This document shows, one piece after another, positions 1 to 12,300 of a DNA stretch of 64,000 bases; the first letter of the stretch is position 1; each line of letters begins with the position of its first letter. Source of the stretch: Spirometra erinaceieuropaei (taxonomy: Eukaryota > Platyhelminthes > Cestoda > Diphyllobothriidea > Diphyllobothriidae); NCBI GenBank assembly GCA_902702965.1, contig CACRXP010000392.1, positions 199,764 through 263,763 of the forward strand. The letters run 5' to 3'. The notes below the pieces were generated by a model. That model saw nothing but the letters and a program-made list of their open reading frames with translations, made no database searches and was not told the DNA's origin. The translations under genes were made by a program, and so were the position numbers.

Positions 1-262
1 TTAGGTTTATTATAGTGAGGAATGCGCTGATGTGCCGTGGGGCGGGATTCCCCGGTGTTGATCTCATTGCCTTTGCCCTCGCCCGTACACCAGTTCACTG
101 TCAGAGTCGATAAGTAGTCTGGCGTTGGGGTTGGGCGGGACTTCAGATCCCTTTGCGTCACAAAACTAGCTTTCAATTGGACTTCCATATCCTTAGCCCT
201 TTATGAACTCATAAGCTTCCTTACCCTATCCACTAAATTGAGCAGTCTTACACAGCATCCTA

Positions 263-1247
263 CAGTGAGTGGCCCATCACATGAAATGTCGGATGAAATT
301 CTGAAATGCGTTTTCGATTAAGAAGGATTACTTAGGCGCTGTTGTAAGACAGATTATCTTGCGGCATAATCCTATAACATTTCGGACTCGACAGAATGTC
401 AGCTTTTAAATTCACTGCTTTTTAATCTCCTGTGGAATCCCCAGTCGGTAAAAAATGACTACTTAATTAGCATGCATTTTACCATTGATTTTCGATGGTC
501 TTGCAAATTAACATATATCTTATAGAAACCACAAACAAAATATGCATTCTTCCAGTCTTTTGATAGAGAGTTACGCCTTCATATTTTATACTCGAAGAAG
601 GAGTATAATTAGGTTTTAAAAAAGTTTCTAATTATGAGATTTTTTAAGACCGCGCAATGTCCATTCGAATAGCATCGTAGCTGTCCGCTTACCACAGCCC
701 CTCATGGAAAGTACACTATAGTCCACATCCATTGCAAAAGTTAATGGACTCTGTATGATATCTTTATAAAGGCATAGAAGAATACGTGATTTTCTTTACG
801 TGGAACGCGTGTACCTTGTAGACTGAAATCACCAAGCGCTAATGCGACGAATGATCAGGCTCCAAATTATTCGGCAATTAGAAGACGTTTTTTAAACACA
901 ATTATACTCCTTCTTCGAGTATAAAATATGAAGACGTAACTCTCTATCAAACGACTGGAAGAATGCATATTTTGTTTGTTGTTTATATAAGATATATGTT
1001 AATTTGCAAGACCATCGAAAATCAATAATAAAATGCATGCTAATTAAGTGGTCATTTTTTACCGACTGCGGATTCTACAGAAGATTAAAAAGCAGTGAAT
1101 TTAAAAGCTGACATTCTGCCGAGTCCGAAATGCTATAGGATTATACCGCAAGATAATCTGTCTTACAATAGCGCCTAAGTAATCCTTCCTAATCGAAAAC
1201 GCCTTTCAGAATTTCATCCGACATTTCATGAGATCGGTCACTCACTG
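263..1247. mobile_element. Foldback / long-TIR non-autonomous DNA element (Tc1/mariner-like ends)
   Basis: The first and last roughly 350 bases (263-613 and 898-1247) are near-perfect reverse complements, with about 285 bases of unrelated sequence between them. The outer ends read CAGTGAGTG and CACTCACTG, and both are flanked by TA (261-262 and 1248-1249). A TA target site with CAGT-type ends is the usual signature of Tc1/mariner insertion, so this is best read as a non-autonomous foldback relative of that group. No transposase frame is present inside. The family assignment is inference; the inverted repeat itself is directly visible. Confidence 0.75.
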
Positions 1248-1604
1248 TAACTGTACCGGCCTGAAGAGAAGTTATCGAAAGCAGCGTTTGCTTGCCACTT
1301 TGTCTTCTGGCTTTGGTGAACCTAGATGGCTGAAAGTACATCACGTAGTCGAGATCAATTGGCAAAACATATATAGGCACCTAACTAACTCCTGATTTAA
1401 AGACCTGTAAACTCACGAAATATGTCTGCAAAATATCTCGCCCAATGCATGATATTGGCATTATTTGGATTCCCTGTCGAAGCAAACGCGACACCCTTAT
1501 GTGTTTACTTGAAAGTTTCGGTCGATAATAATAGCCAGTCTCGTGGTCACTCGGAAAACTTAACTCGGGTGTTTTGGACACAAGTTCAGGATGGTAGAAG
1601 AGTG

Positions 1605-1667
1605 CCCATCGATCGCGCTACGGAACCCATTCGCCCCGTTGTGTCTCTTTCTCTCTCCCTCTCTCAC

Positions 1668-1702
<35 letters not shown>

Positions 1703-1855
1703 AGCCCAGCCAGCAGCAGCACGGCAGCGCGTGATACATAGGCAGAATAGCACTACCGACAAAGACAAGGGAGACGTGAATGGCAATTTCTGGCTTATTG
1801 GCCGTCCTCAGGCAGTCATACCCCACCCTGAGGTGTGGAAAACCCCTGTATATAC
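1605..1855 (-). repeat. Interspersed short repeat copy (tRNA-SINE-like body), inverted
   Basis: Read on the minus strand, 1855-1605 matches the body of the plus-strand copy at 1952-2060 and the copy at 35669-35790. Shared blocks include the tract around GTCTTTGTCGGTA, a GCTGCTGCTGG tract, a GGGCTCGAGAGAG junction and a following ACAACGG block. This copy has a long (CT)n run inside and lacks the tRNA-like head seen in the neighbouring copy, so it is probably 5' truncated. Confidence 0.6.
1643..1701. repeat. (CT)n microsatellite
   Basis: An almost pure CT run of about 59 bases inside the short interspersed repeat. It creates a spurious serine-leucine-rich open frame on the plus strand and an arginine-glutamate run on the minus strand. 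Confidence 0.9.
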
Positions 1856-1878
1856 CCGATCGCAACCGACAGGACAAC

Positions 1879-2060
1879 GAGCCCGTGACTCAGTGGTTAG
1901 AGGCGTTTGACTTCTAACCAACAGGTCCGGGGATCAAGCCCTAGGTGTTCCACACCTCGGGGCTGGGTATGACTGGCTGACGACGGTTAATGTGTCAGAA
2001 GTTGCCATGCCAGTCTCCCTTGTCTTTGTCGGCAATGCTATTCTGCCTACAATTTCAGGA
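1879..2060 (+). repeat. tRNA-derived SINE-like repeat
   Basis: Bases 1879-1951 resemble a tRNA. There is an A-box-like TGACTCAGTGG with a following TTAGAG, and a B-box-like GGGGATCAAGCCC. The body continues to about 2060 and is shared with the inverted copy at 1605-1855. The tRNA-like head followed by an unrelated body found elsewhere in the window is the usual SINE layout. It lies about 20 bases from its inverted partner, so the two copies could fold together. Confidence 0.55.
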
Positions 2061-2533
2061 GGTCGATTGCTGACTTCCTTCGGTTATTTCTATTATTCAT
2101 CAGGATGGATGCGAATTTGCCGACGTCAGATGGATAAATTAAACTTTATGCTTATCAATCGACTGTGCGCGCCCACGAATAAGGTTATTTTTGACATCTT
2201 AAACATTTAAAATCGGCTGAGAGTGTCATTCGTGCCATTCTGGTTAAGAAACAGCACTTTCAGGGTGCATTTTGAGCCCTTTAGTATATTCCATCCAAGC
2301 ATTGTTCGATCATTCTTTTCAGCAAGAAAGCAAATTTAGATTCAGATAATTTCACTTAAAGAGAATACAGAAAACTTCCCCAAATATACGCTGTAATAAA
2401 ATACGTCAGTTTACTATTCGTGTATAGTAGTTAGGACAACTGAAAACACTTAAGTGTGAATTCATTAAAAACTGCCTACTAAAGAAGTGGACTTGTCTTC
2501 CCTCGTTGCGTGTCCAAGAGTTCTCTGGTCTCT
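2061..2533. other. Unassigned flank downstream of BarH copy 1
   Basis: AT-rich sequence between the SINE-like repeat and the stop codon of the BarH terminal exon. It should contain the 3' UTR and polyadenylation region of that gene. I could not place a poly(A) signal with confidence and recognise no other feature. Confidence 0.5.
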
Positions 2534-3317
2534 TCAACTCAGAAAGTGCTGGTGGAAAATCATACTGGCCGGGTTCCAACAGGAAGTTGGGCTCAGGTTC
2601 ATTGTCTTCCAGTCAGGTGGTTCCGATTGGAATGGAGACCGACTGCCGGAGTCCTCCATGAAGCGTTCATTTCCACTAACCTGCCTTGGCGCCTCGGGAC
2701 AATCCCAGCGTTCCAGCTTGGATATGGGACATGACTGTGATGCCCCAACTGGTGGAGTGGTAGGAACACCTAGGGGTTCCAAGATCTCTCCCGCAGGTAG
2801 ACTGAAACCACCAACGACGGAGCGCAAGAGAAGGTTCATAATATGAGCCCCCTGCTTTAGTTGCTGTTGCCGTTGTTGGAAAGAAATCAACTCATCAAGC
2901 CCTCCTAGGGTACCCCCTGAGGAAAGCGCCTCCCCAGGGGTCTTACAACGGCAGGAATGACTCGTCAAACTGGGTTTTACCTTCTGCTTATCATCATAGC
3001 CCTCCTCATTGAAGCCACCTAGACAGGAAAAGATGGACAGCTGAAATGGTGCTTTTTGTGATGGTGGCAGCGTCTCCACTTGCAGTGTATTCTTCTGGGG
3101 TATCTTGGTTACCGGTTGATTCATTTCGTGAGGAGGGTGTGAGAGATTTGGAGCATGTGTCTGGCTGAGGCTTTCCATGCTAGCCAGAATAGCTTCTGTA
3201 GCCGGGTTAATAGCCCAGTAGGAGGAGTTCGACTGAATGATTTGTTTCACTGCTAGGAAGTTTCCAGTTTCTCCGAGGAGTTCCAAACCGACAGCGGTCT
3301 GACGTTTCCACTTCGTT
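2534..3317 (-). CDS. BarH copy 1, exon 4 (end of homeodomain and C-terminus)
   Basis: The acceptor reads TTTTCTCCTCCAG just before base 3317. The exon opens with one base completing Arg53, then TKWKRQ and the BarH-type TAVGLELL segment, followed by GETGNF. It encodes about 260 residues and ends with TGA at 2534. The rest is rich in Ser, Pro and Gln with a short glutamine-rich stretch (QQRQQQ), typical of disordered transcription-factor tails. The open frame continues upstream of the acceptor to about 3553, but that part is intron because it carries no homeodomain sequence. Confidence 0.85.
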
Positions 3318-6300
3318 CTGGAGGAGAAAAAGTTACGTCTCTTATCAAACCGACAAGCTTTCTCGCGAATGACCGACGTCAGGTTACCACAGAGATGCGT
3401 GAACCAAATGGAAGCATGGCTTCCAGAGAAAGCATGCATGAATGTAAAAAAACAGCAGGTAAGTTGCTGGGAAGTATTGTCAACAAAGACTGGGGGGACC
3501 GGAATGACAACTGATGATTTAGTAACGGTTGTCAATTTGCCTTGCCTCAGCACCGAGTGAACAGACCCGAGGTTAGGACCCAGGTCACATTGGTTGTTGA
3601 GCCACTGCTTTGTCGCTAAGCCACTGCCTTATGGCTCTGACCGAGAATGTTGAAAGTTAAATTAGTGTGGCGTTCACCCGTACGATTTTATTTCAGGACT
3701 GAACGCAGACGTTCTTAGTTTAAAACTGTTGCGCGCGATCGCATGTCGACCTTAAATATTCCAGGTTGTAGCCGGTATGAGTTGTTGGTTCAGTGGCAGA
3801 GTGCCGACACAGGTGTCAACGACGCTCCGATTCAGGCCTCAGAACTGCGTGACCTGTGATGAGAAGTGAGGGCTGGCTGACTGACTGATGACAGGAAATA
3901 AATGATAGGTTTTTGTAGACTTCACTAATTCACTTGTCCAAACTGTGAAAAACGCGGATGCCTTGGTGGGATTCAAGCCCGCGGCAGAGAAGGCAAGGCT
4001 TGAGTACGGCCAACGCTCTAACCACCTGAGCTACAAGGCCCGGCCGAGAACCATGAGAAAATAATTCACGAAGCAGCAAATTCAGTTGCCCTGGTCGCCT
4101 CTCACTAATGCATATGGATTATTTATTGCTCGTCGCATTACGACCACCTACAACTGCCCTAGACAGGAACTTTAGGGCAAAGCGAGCTCCCGTATTCCAT
4201 CCTGCGTACAAGATGGGGCATCTAGGTCGTTTCTCGCTTGGCTCTCTGTAAGTAAACCATTTTTCTCCCTCGGATGCTCTTTTACTTTCTCAAGTAGCAG
4301 GAATTTCTATAAATGGCGTATTCCTCTGGATTTTCTACCGTTGTCCATATACCTAGTGTTGAAGTTCTGACATTCAGTATAGGCGATAATCTGTAGTAAC
4401 CGACTGTTTGTGATCCACTTTGCAGCACTTGATTTCTACGGGCTGCCTAAGTTACCCGGCTTACGGACTCGCCGAACTTCCGGAGCTCATCGAGTACTTC
4501 TTAGTCCTACGTGCTATCTTTTGTGGAGATTATCACTGCGGCACGATCAGCATCGCTAATCGAAATAGCGGCGGCGAATTTGATGGTGGTTGTCGTACAA
4601 TTAGAATTTTCGATAGCGCTACTACAAATATCCTTTGAAGACGGAGGTATCAGTATCACTAGCAGTATTTTGTATTAGCCGTAGCGGTTGTAACTGGGGT
4701 AGTTTGAGGACGTGAAGAATGCATTTTCGGCAGTCCCCTCAGTGGTGACAATACGAGTGTAACATTAATTGTAATGCTAGCATAGACAATAGGAGCGATA
4801 CCAGTGTAAGGAAAAAACAGACATTTTATTTTACGTCGGCGTTAGTGAAAGGGACAGTAAGGGAACCCAGATTGTTTGTGATGACCTTAAAAAACAATAT
4901 TTGTGCCAGTATTAGTTTGATAGCGTTTGCAAGGACAGTTCTATTAGCAGCAATCGATGTAGTTATTGTGATTGCAAATGTGAAAGTGTTATCAGGAAAC
5001 TCGTCAAAAACACAATGCAACATTAGCGGCAACAAACGCTACTGGGGTATTCGCAAAAAGAGTGAAGGCAGTTGTATCTAAGGTCACATGGGAACAGCAT
5101 TCACCACTATGTCTTGATGGTGCGACGAATACGAGGGCAACGTCCTCACTTAGGGTCATGGTTTAGAGCCTTCGCTACTGGTCCCACAACGAAGTATACT
5201 CAAAACTGAGAGCCATGGTCAAGGGAAGAAAGACTGGAATGGTCATTTCTGGCTTTTGTGCCGTAACCAGAGACCCATAGCCCAAACGCAGACAGGAAAC
5301 ACCCGAGGTTTAAAACATGGTCCACTTGATCGTCGAGCCAAACGTCTTATCACTAAGTCATTAGCTCATATTATGCGTCTGAGATTGGAACCATCCGGTC
5401 AACCAGAAGTGTTATTCGCCGATCTATCCCGGTTTCAGGACGAAATATAGACAATCCATTTTGTCATGTGGACCGGTCCAGAGCTCCTCCTGACGGTCTC
5501 ACAAGAGCAGAGAATCATTGCTGATAGGACTTATGAGCAGAGACGACAGAAACTGGAATGCCCATTTCTAACTCATTTGTCCTTGAAAAGCATGAGATTC
5601 GATCACTGAGACAAGAATTTTCTTCTTCTGACGTTTTGGGGTCTCACTCGAACACCACCAGATGAAGCTACAAATGAGGGCAACGGCCGCACAAAGGGAA
5701 CAGTATTTTGGGAGGTAGTTGTCATGCTATCACGTTTGTATCATAGTTAGCCGTTTCCGTATTCATCGCAGATGATTGTACTTGGTGCGATTAGGACTTG
5801 CTCACCCCTACCCGAGTTGTTAGTCGTTACAGATGCGTAAGGGGTTTTGAGTATCGGCGTGCTAACAACCCGGGGAAATGGCTCCCTCATACTATCCCTG
5901 TCTCCGCCTCTTTAAATCCCTCAAAGCCACCCTAACTTACGGATTAGGGAAGCCTGTTTCGGCTTCTTAGATTTCTGACCGATGATTCAGATGCCACAAT
6001 CAATTCGTCAGCACAATTCCTGGAGACACTTAAATCGGTAAGTCCTCTGCCATACGACCTCATGGAATCTTTTGTTGTCATGTATATTTTTACTTTTATT
6101 TCCCAGGATCTGACAATCCAACTTATTGGACTACTCCTGAGAGGAAAATACCGTGAAACTGAGAATCTTCTCGAACACGCCAAACTCCTCTTATTCCTGA
6201 AGTTTTGTCTCAAGTCGTACCCCACGCTCAAGGGAATAATCTATGAGCAGGTAAAAGGCCTGCCAATGCGTTTATCACTTTCGGGGCTCATAACCAAGGT

Positions 6301-9300
6301 GGACCTGCGGCGGCTGGAGTCTCTAGTCTTCCAAAACCGCAGGCCGAAATTCTGGCCTCGATGTGTGAATGGCACCCTCGTCCTCACTGAATGGGATCCG
6401 GTCCCGACCTTTAAAGAACAACTCAACGCCGTCTTCCCGGATATCTACCGAACGACGGGGGAAAAATAACTTAACCGGCTGACCTTCCTTGATGTTCTCG
6501 TCTGCTGCAAAGATTGTGGTGGTCTAAGAACCAAAGGCTTCAAGAGAGCGGCAAATGCGACACAAACACTAATCTTCGACACAACCATTCAAAATTTACA
6601 AACGCATTGACGTAAGGGCGCTATAGCGACGCGCTGAGACGCACTGCAATAAAACAGAAGGCAAGATTGCCGAATTAGGACACCTTCGAAGGGGGTTCAG
6701 AGCGAAGGGCTACCCGCGCACCTTCATCGGCAGATGCATTCGCGAACGGGATGCGAGACAAAGCCACACGAGCCTCGTATTTTAGCTAGCGCGTACATGC
6801 GTGAGTAAAGTTTCAGAAGCCATCAGCTGTCGTCTCACGCCACTTTGAGTTGGGGTGGCACACAGACCAGGGGTGACTCGTAAGTGACAGGTAATGAAGC
6901 CGAAAAACCCACTGCCATGGCAAGAAACGTCTGGAGTTGTTCAAATGATCTGGTGCAGTTGCGGGCAATGCGAATTAGTTAGAGAAATTGGGAGTTTACT
7001 CTGGACGCGAGTGGCTGAGCATGCAGCATCGGTGAGGAAGAATGACGCCGGTTCCCAAGTCGGGGATCATTCAACGGGATCTAGCTACACCTTCAGGTTT
7101 GACGGGGCCGAAATTCTTGTGAAAGATGACAGGTGAGTTGGCTGTGAACTGACTGAGTCACGGATCTACAGCCCACGACTTATTAACGAATGCAATGACC
7201 TCTCCCCTATATTCGGTGCCGAGTCTGTGCCTGGGCAGATTACTTGACCATAAAGTGAATGCGCAGGCGAACACTACTTCCAGTGACAACATCAGCGAGC
7301 CCAACGGCCGAGTCATTAGCGCGCAAGTAATCAACATCGTTCATGAAACTGTGACAAATAGCAAGTCGGACACAGGCGGGATAATCATCATTGCACCACG
7401 TACGACCATCGGCGGTGAGTGCGCAAGCGGTTAATTATTGTCAATTAAGTGATGGCACGACAACTGTATCCAAAAAATCCTGTACCTCTTGTGCGTCTAC
7501 CGTCCTTATTTATGGCCATCTCTGATGATGTGTTCGAGTGAGAATCTAAAACGCCAGACAAATAAAATCCTTGTTCCGACAATCTGCCTTCTGGGACTCG
7601 ACTTTTCTTTTGTGTCACTTGCCATCAGCAGCCAGTCAACACCCAACCCCAGACTGAAGAGCAGTGAAATTTCAAATCAGGCACGTTTGGCGATTGAACC
7701 TAGGGCCTCGCCTGTTGAGCCACGAGGCCTCATCGTACTAGTTTTAAGAAAACTTAGGAAGGTGATTAGCGTAGCTCTATCTGTTGGTCAGTATTTATTG
7801 ACCGCGTGATTTGATTTCCTCTTTTCTCCCGGCAAGTTTTCGCTGAACTCGAGATGCATCAAACACGTCTGCTGCTAGGAACATAGGGTGACGAGGAATA
7901 CTCATTCTCTGAATGAGTCTTCACTTTTTTTCTTTCCGGAGCATTTACGAAATTTCGATGCATTTTTACCTGCACTATATAATGCAGGTTACTGCTTTCA
8001 CGTCCTCCTAATTTGTCTTCGTTTACGCCCATTAAACGGAAATAGCACGGCTCCTCCACTTGAACAGATACCTTATCATAGGTGGACGATCTAGACGTCG
8101 GCAGAGATGTGGGTGTGTGCATATCCTGGGGAGGGGAAGGCCTTTAAGTGAACTTCCTGTTATCCAGGTAGAACAATAAACTCTCTTTAATCTCTCTTTG
8201 TTACCCTAATCATATGCTTGTCTCGCCTCAATCGCCAGCCTCATTCCCAGTCCCCGGGAAGGAGAAGTAGCAGTGATGTAGTGCGGGGGTGGGGGGTGAC
8301 GGCGGTCAACACTTCCGAAATCTCCAGGTTCTGGTTCAGCAATGGCAGTGGCCGAGACTGTCAGTGCGGACAGGCTAGTGGGGCAGATGCTTCTTGTCAA
8401 CCAAACGAACATCAACTTGGTTTACAATGAAACGTTAGCTTTAGTTGGAGCAGAATAGAGGCCACTGGAAGGAATAAGAGCCCCTGAATCACTTCAGAAC
8501 AGGCTAAAACATGTGCCCACCCAAAAAGGAATCCAAAATCCTCCTTTCAATATAAGAACAAAACGGCTAGGCCTAAACGATCTTATAATTCCTGTCTACA
8601 TATGGACAAGTCGGCATTCTGTTGATGAAATATCATTGCTTTCTCATGTTAGCGTTCGAGCTATTCAGGAAATACGCGACAACCCATTGCGTCAATTAAG
8701 TCTATGTAAGATATTCGGTAGGAGAATGAAATGAAACCGAAAAGTTTTCAAGGTCACAAAAAAGATTCTTTGTTTAATAAGCATTCTCCTGCTTCCATAA
8801 TTATTTCTGTGTTCGACAAGAATAGGTTGCACACTTGTCTCCAAACAATGGATGACAGAAGTGTGATTGGAGTCCTCCGAGAATCGTTTGGAGGAGATGT
8901 AAGTTTGGAGCACATTTATTCGACATTGTAATAGATAAATTTCCTACCTCGACTTCTGTTATAAATTTCAACTACTGCTCACTTGGCTCCAAATAGTTAG
9001 GTGAGCCAATACCATTCACGTAGTACTACTATCGGGCAAACAATTACTCTTGTTTCCACAGAATAACGAGTCATTGTGGTCAGACGATTTCCGGAGATGG
9101 TTCAAAAAGCTACTTAGGTTGAGCTTTGCCTGTACTTCTTGTAGCTTAGATTTACAGCCAGTTCGTTTCTACACGATGTGCTAGTATCCGCAACTAGGCT
9201 CACTTTTTCAGTTGTATACACTTTCAACAGAAAACCTAATCTAGTAGTGGGAATAACTCAACGAATACGAGGATGCACTGAGAAGCTATTTTTATGACTG

Positions 9301-12300
9301 ATTGATGTCTTTATTGAGTCGGCCGTCCTGCTGTCCTTGTCGAAGCATAATTTATATGCGAAGAATCCAAACTAGTGGGTGTTCACCTATTTCTGTACAC
9401 TCAAACAGTGTTTCATATTACTAGGAAGAAGGTAAAATTACGCATTGATTAGTACGCGATAATATGATGACTTGCCATCACACATAGACATATAAGACAA
9501 TTGCGACAGCAAAAACTCACTTCTTCTGTATGTTTTTTGGATAACTTCGGATGATTTTATATATTTGCTCATCTTTTTGACAAAGGCTGACAAACGAATC
9601 ATTTCGTAAAATCATTTCGTATGAAATAATGTTTTTCAAAGGTTACTATCCGAAAGAATGCAATATTTTGTTTTTGACGTATAATACATGTAGCTTTTGA
9701 ACTGGTCAGCGTTCTTGTGTGTTCCGCCATTTTTGAAACCACTAGACGTACAATTTTCCCGAAGGCAGTTTCGCACACCCACTTCTGTCACTATAACTAA
9801 AATCCTTTGGGTAAATAAAACCGTGGGACAGATCAGAATTAAAGGACGTGCAATGAGAGCCGATTTGGTGGAACTGAAGATTTTAAACTGCACACAGGTT
9901 CAAGCCAACATCAAAAATTCTCAAAACCGCCAATCTGTTTCCGCAGGGGAGGCCCAAATCTGTAAACGCTATGACAATTATCACTTTAGCTGTGAATGCA
10001 CGCCGCCTAAAGAGATGGGCTGTGGTGACCTGCCTCGAGAAAACGCGATTGCCTATGAGGCGTGTGAGATATGCCCTTTTGTAGAATCCTTCTAGAAAAC
10101 CTGGTTAGAGGTATATAAATAAAAAATCATTGAGGAAGCGAATGCTAAGTTAAGATCAATTTCTTTACAAGTCCGAACGCTTCTCGATGAAATGCCGACC
10201 TCCCGCAATGTAGGAATTAATTTACAGTCTGTTCTATGCTTATCAATGTTGAAACGTCATTTCGTAAATATGCAGTGAATTCAGGCGATAAGAAGTTCTG
10301 TAGACCGCACAGGTGGTCTCATGGCGATTAACAATCAATGATTGAGCTGTAATATCCCTATGCGGCCCTGCAATCAGGATAGATCGGTGCACACAACTCT
10401 CATGTTATTGAGTATTCCCGACATGACATGTGCCCGTGAGCTTTGCTCGATGCTCATCTAACCCATTTCCAACAGTCGGATGTGCCAGCACATGGACCTG
10501 GTGTATTGCCGATTATTCTCATTATTACCATTTTGGTATCCTTGTTTTCGTCGGTCAGAGCCCTCAACATTTGTACATAATTTTTCCCCAATAAGCAGTC
10601 CAACAGGATTGCAACATCTAGGCATTTACCTTTAAAACCTCAAATAAGGGCAGCTAGGGATTATTATAAGGCTACGGGAGTTAAATATATACAGCCTCAT
10701 AAATTCGTGAGCTACGAAACTCTCCTACACAAATGCTGCTTATTGTTCGCATTTGAAGTTCTACGTTTTGTAGAATGGAGCAGATCCGCAAACGAACTCA
10801 TAAAAAGATCTCCGATACTATTCCTATTTATCGGATCCAGCGTAACTTAAACGAAGGGTTTTAGAACCTTTCAGTTAAGTGAACCAACATGTATGCCGTT
10901 ACATCCACATCGATTTAGTTGCCTACTCCAGTGCCCATCATGTTGTCCGAATGGTCCCCGGATCTTTTTTGTGACTATAGCTGCCATCAGCGCGATGGAC
11001 GAGTAAAATCACCTGTATAGATAAGATGCTAGACAAGCTGGTGATGGGCACTAGTCTTACAGAGACTGTAACTGTTAGCCTCCTTTGCATCCCACCGCGA
11101 CTACATTTTAAACGGTTTCCTCTTCATTAAAGTCATTGGTCAGCCCATTTCTGTGTACTAAACTAGCCGACCAACGCACTGACAGATGTTTTATTAGTGC
11201 TGTGTGAAGTAAAACATTTTGCAAAGCTAGACAGATTTTACAGTACACAGTAAAACTCACGAAACGCTTACCGGAATTGCTTCACCATAATCCTATATCA
11301 GATAATCGATAGAACTCAGATATACGTTCTTTTCCTCCTGCTGCTATTAAACACGTGTACCTCCCAGAACTCCTGTCTGTCCTGTCGCAATTTGAGAATA
11401 TAGTTGATAGAAGTTGGTTCAGACCCTTTATAAAAATTTCGACGAATCGGCAGTGTTCTGGTGACGTTCACCATAGTTCGATCTGCGCATTCTGAAGAAC
11501 GTAAGCTAGCTTTGGCTCCAAATCCGCAATTTTTGGGGTCCTTATTCTAATACTTAAGATAATCACAGCTGAAAACATTCGTCAACTTGAAGCCTAAATT
11601 TTCGTCCACGTAATCCTTCTGATGCAACGTGTGAATAAGCAGTCTACTTTCGGAAAAACAAAAATCTTTTCCCTTACAGGAAAATTCTGATTTGCGAATA
11701 AATTTAAGTGTGTGTCCTAGGAGGCAGCAAAAGCCAGCAGGCAACCCTTTTTAACACATTTGTAATTTCCAGATCTAAACAAATATTTTATAAGTAACGG
11801 CAAAAATACCCTTCAACAACCTTTAAGCAGACGTCAAGGCATGATATATGTGGTTTAACTTCTGTCGATGTGCGCTTCAGGAAGGTAAGTGTGTTCACAT
11901 AAGCCGCCCGAGAACCATTATATCATTTGTTTCGTCATTCCCCAGTGCATTTATGACTTTAAGACTGAGATTTAAATTAAGCACAAATAGTGGAAATGAT
12001 TCCAAAATAAAAAGGAGGTTGGCTGTTTTGCTTCTAGCAGAAATTTTGCCAATATCAGCAGAGGAAATACATGATAGGGCAAAATAGTCCAATTTTCCTT
12101 CTGACTTAACTCTGGAAAAACATTACGGATGCGGAAATTCTTCTGTAAAATGCCCAGTAAACCACATTTTTAAGATGAAGAATTTTTAGGGGATACTCGC
12201 ATGCGCAAAAGCATATTCATCAAAGAAATTAATTAGGAATATCTGTTTTCCTCGACGACTAGGTTTCATGTTTGGGTAAGAATATAAATACGACCAAAAC

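Noticed and set aside
1422..1910. 162-codon plus-strand frame with a long Ser-Leu run
   Set aside because: The run is the translated (CT)n microsatellite, and the rest is the short interspersed repeat read antisense.
2487..2846. 119-codon plus-strand frame
   Set aside because: Antisense shadow of BarH exon 4.
3960..4039. Functional tRNA gene
   Set aside because: Acceptor, D and T arms are recognisable, but the anticodon stem is mismatched and T33 is missing; better explained as a tRNA-derived repeat.
9697..10095. 132-codon plus-strand frame in BarH intron 3
   Set aside because: No domain, no signal for splicing or translation, no second copy; reported only as part of the intron description.
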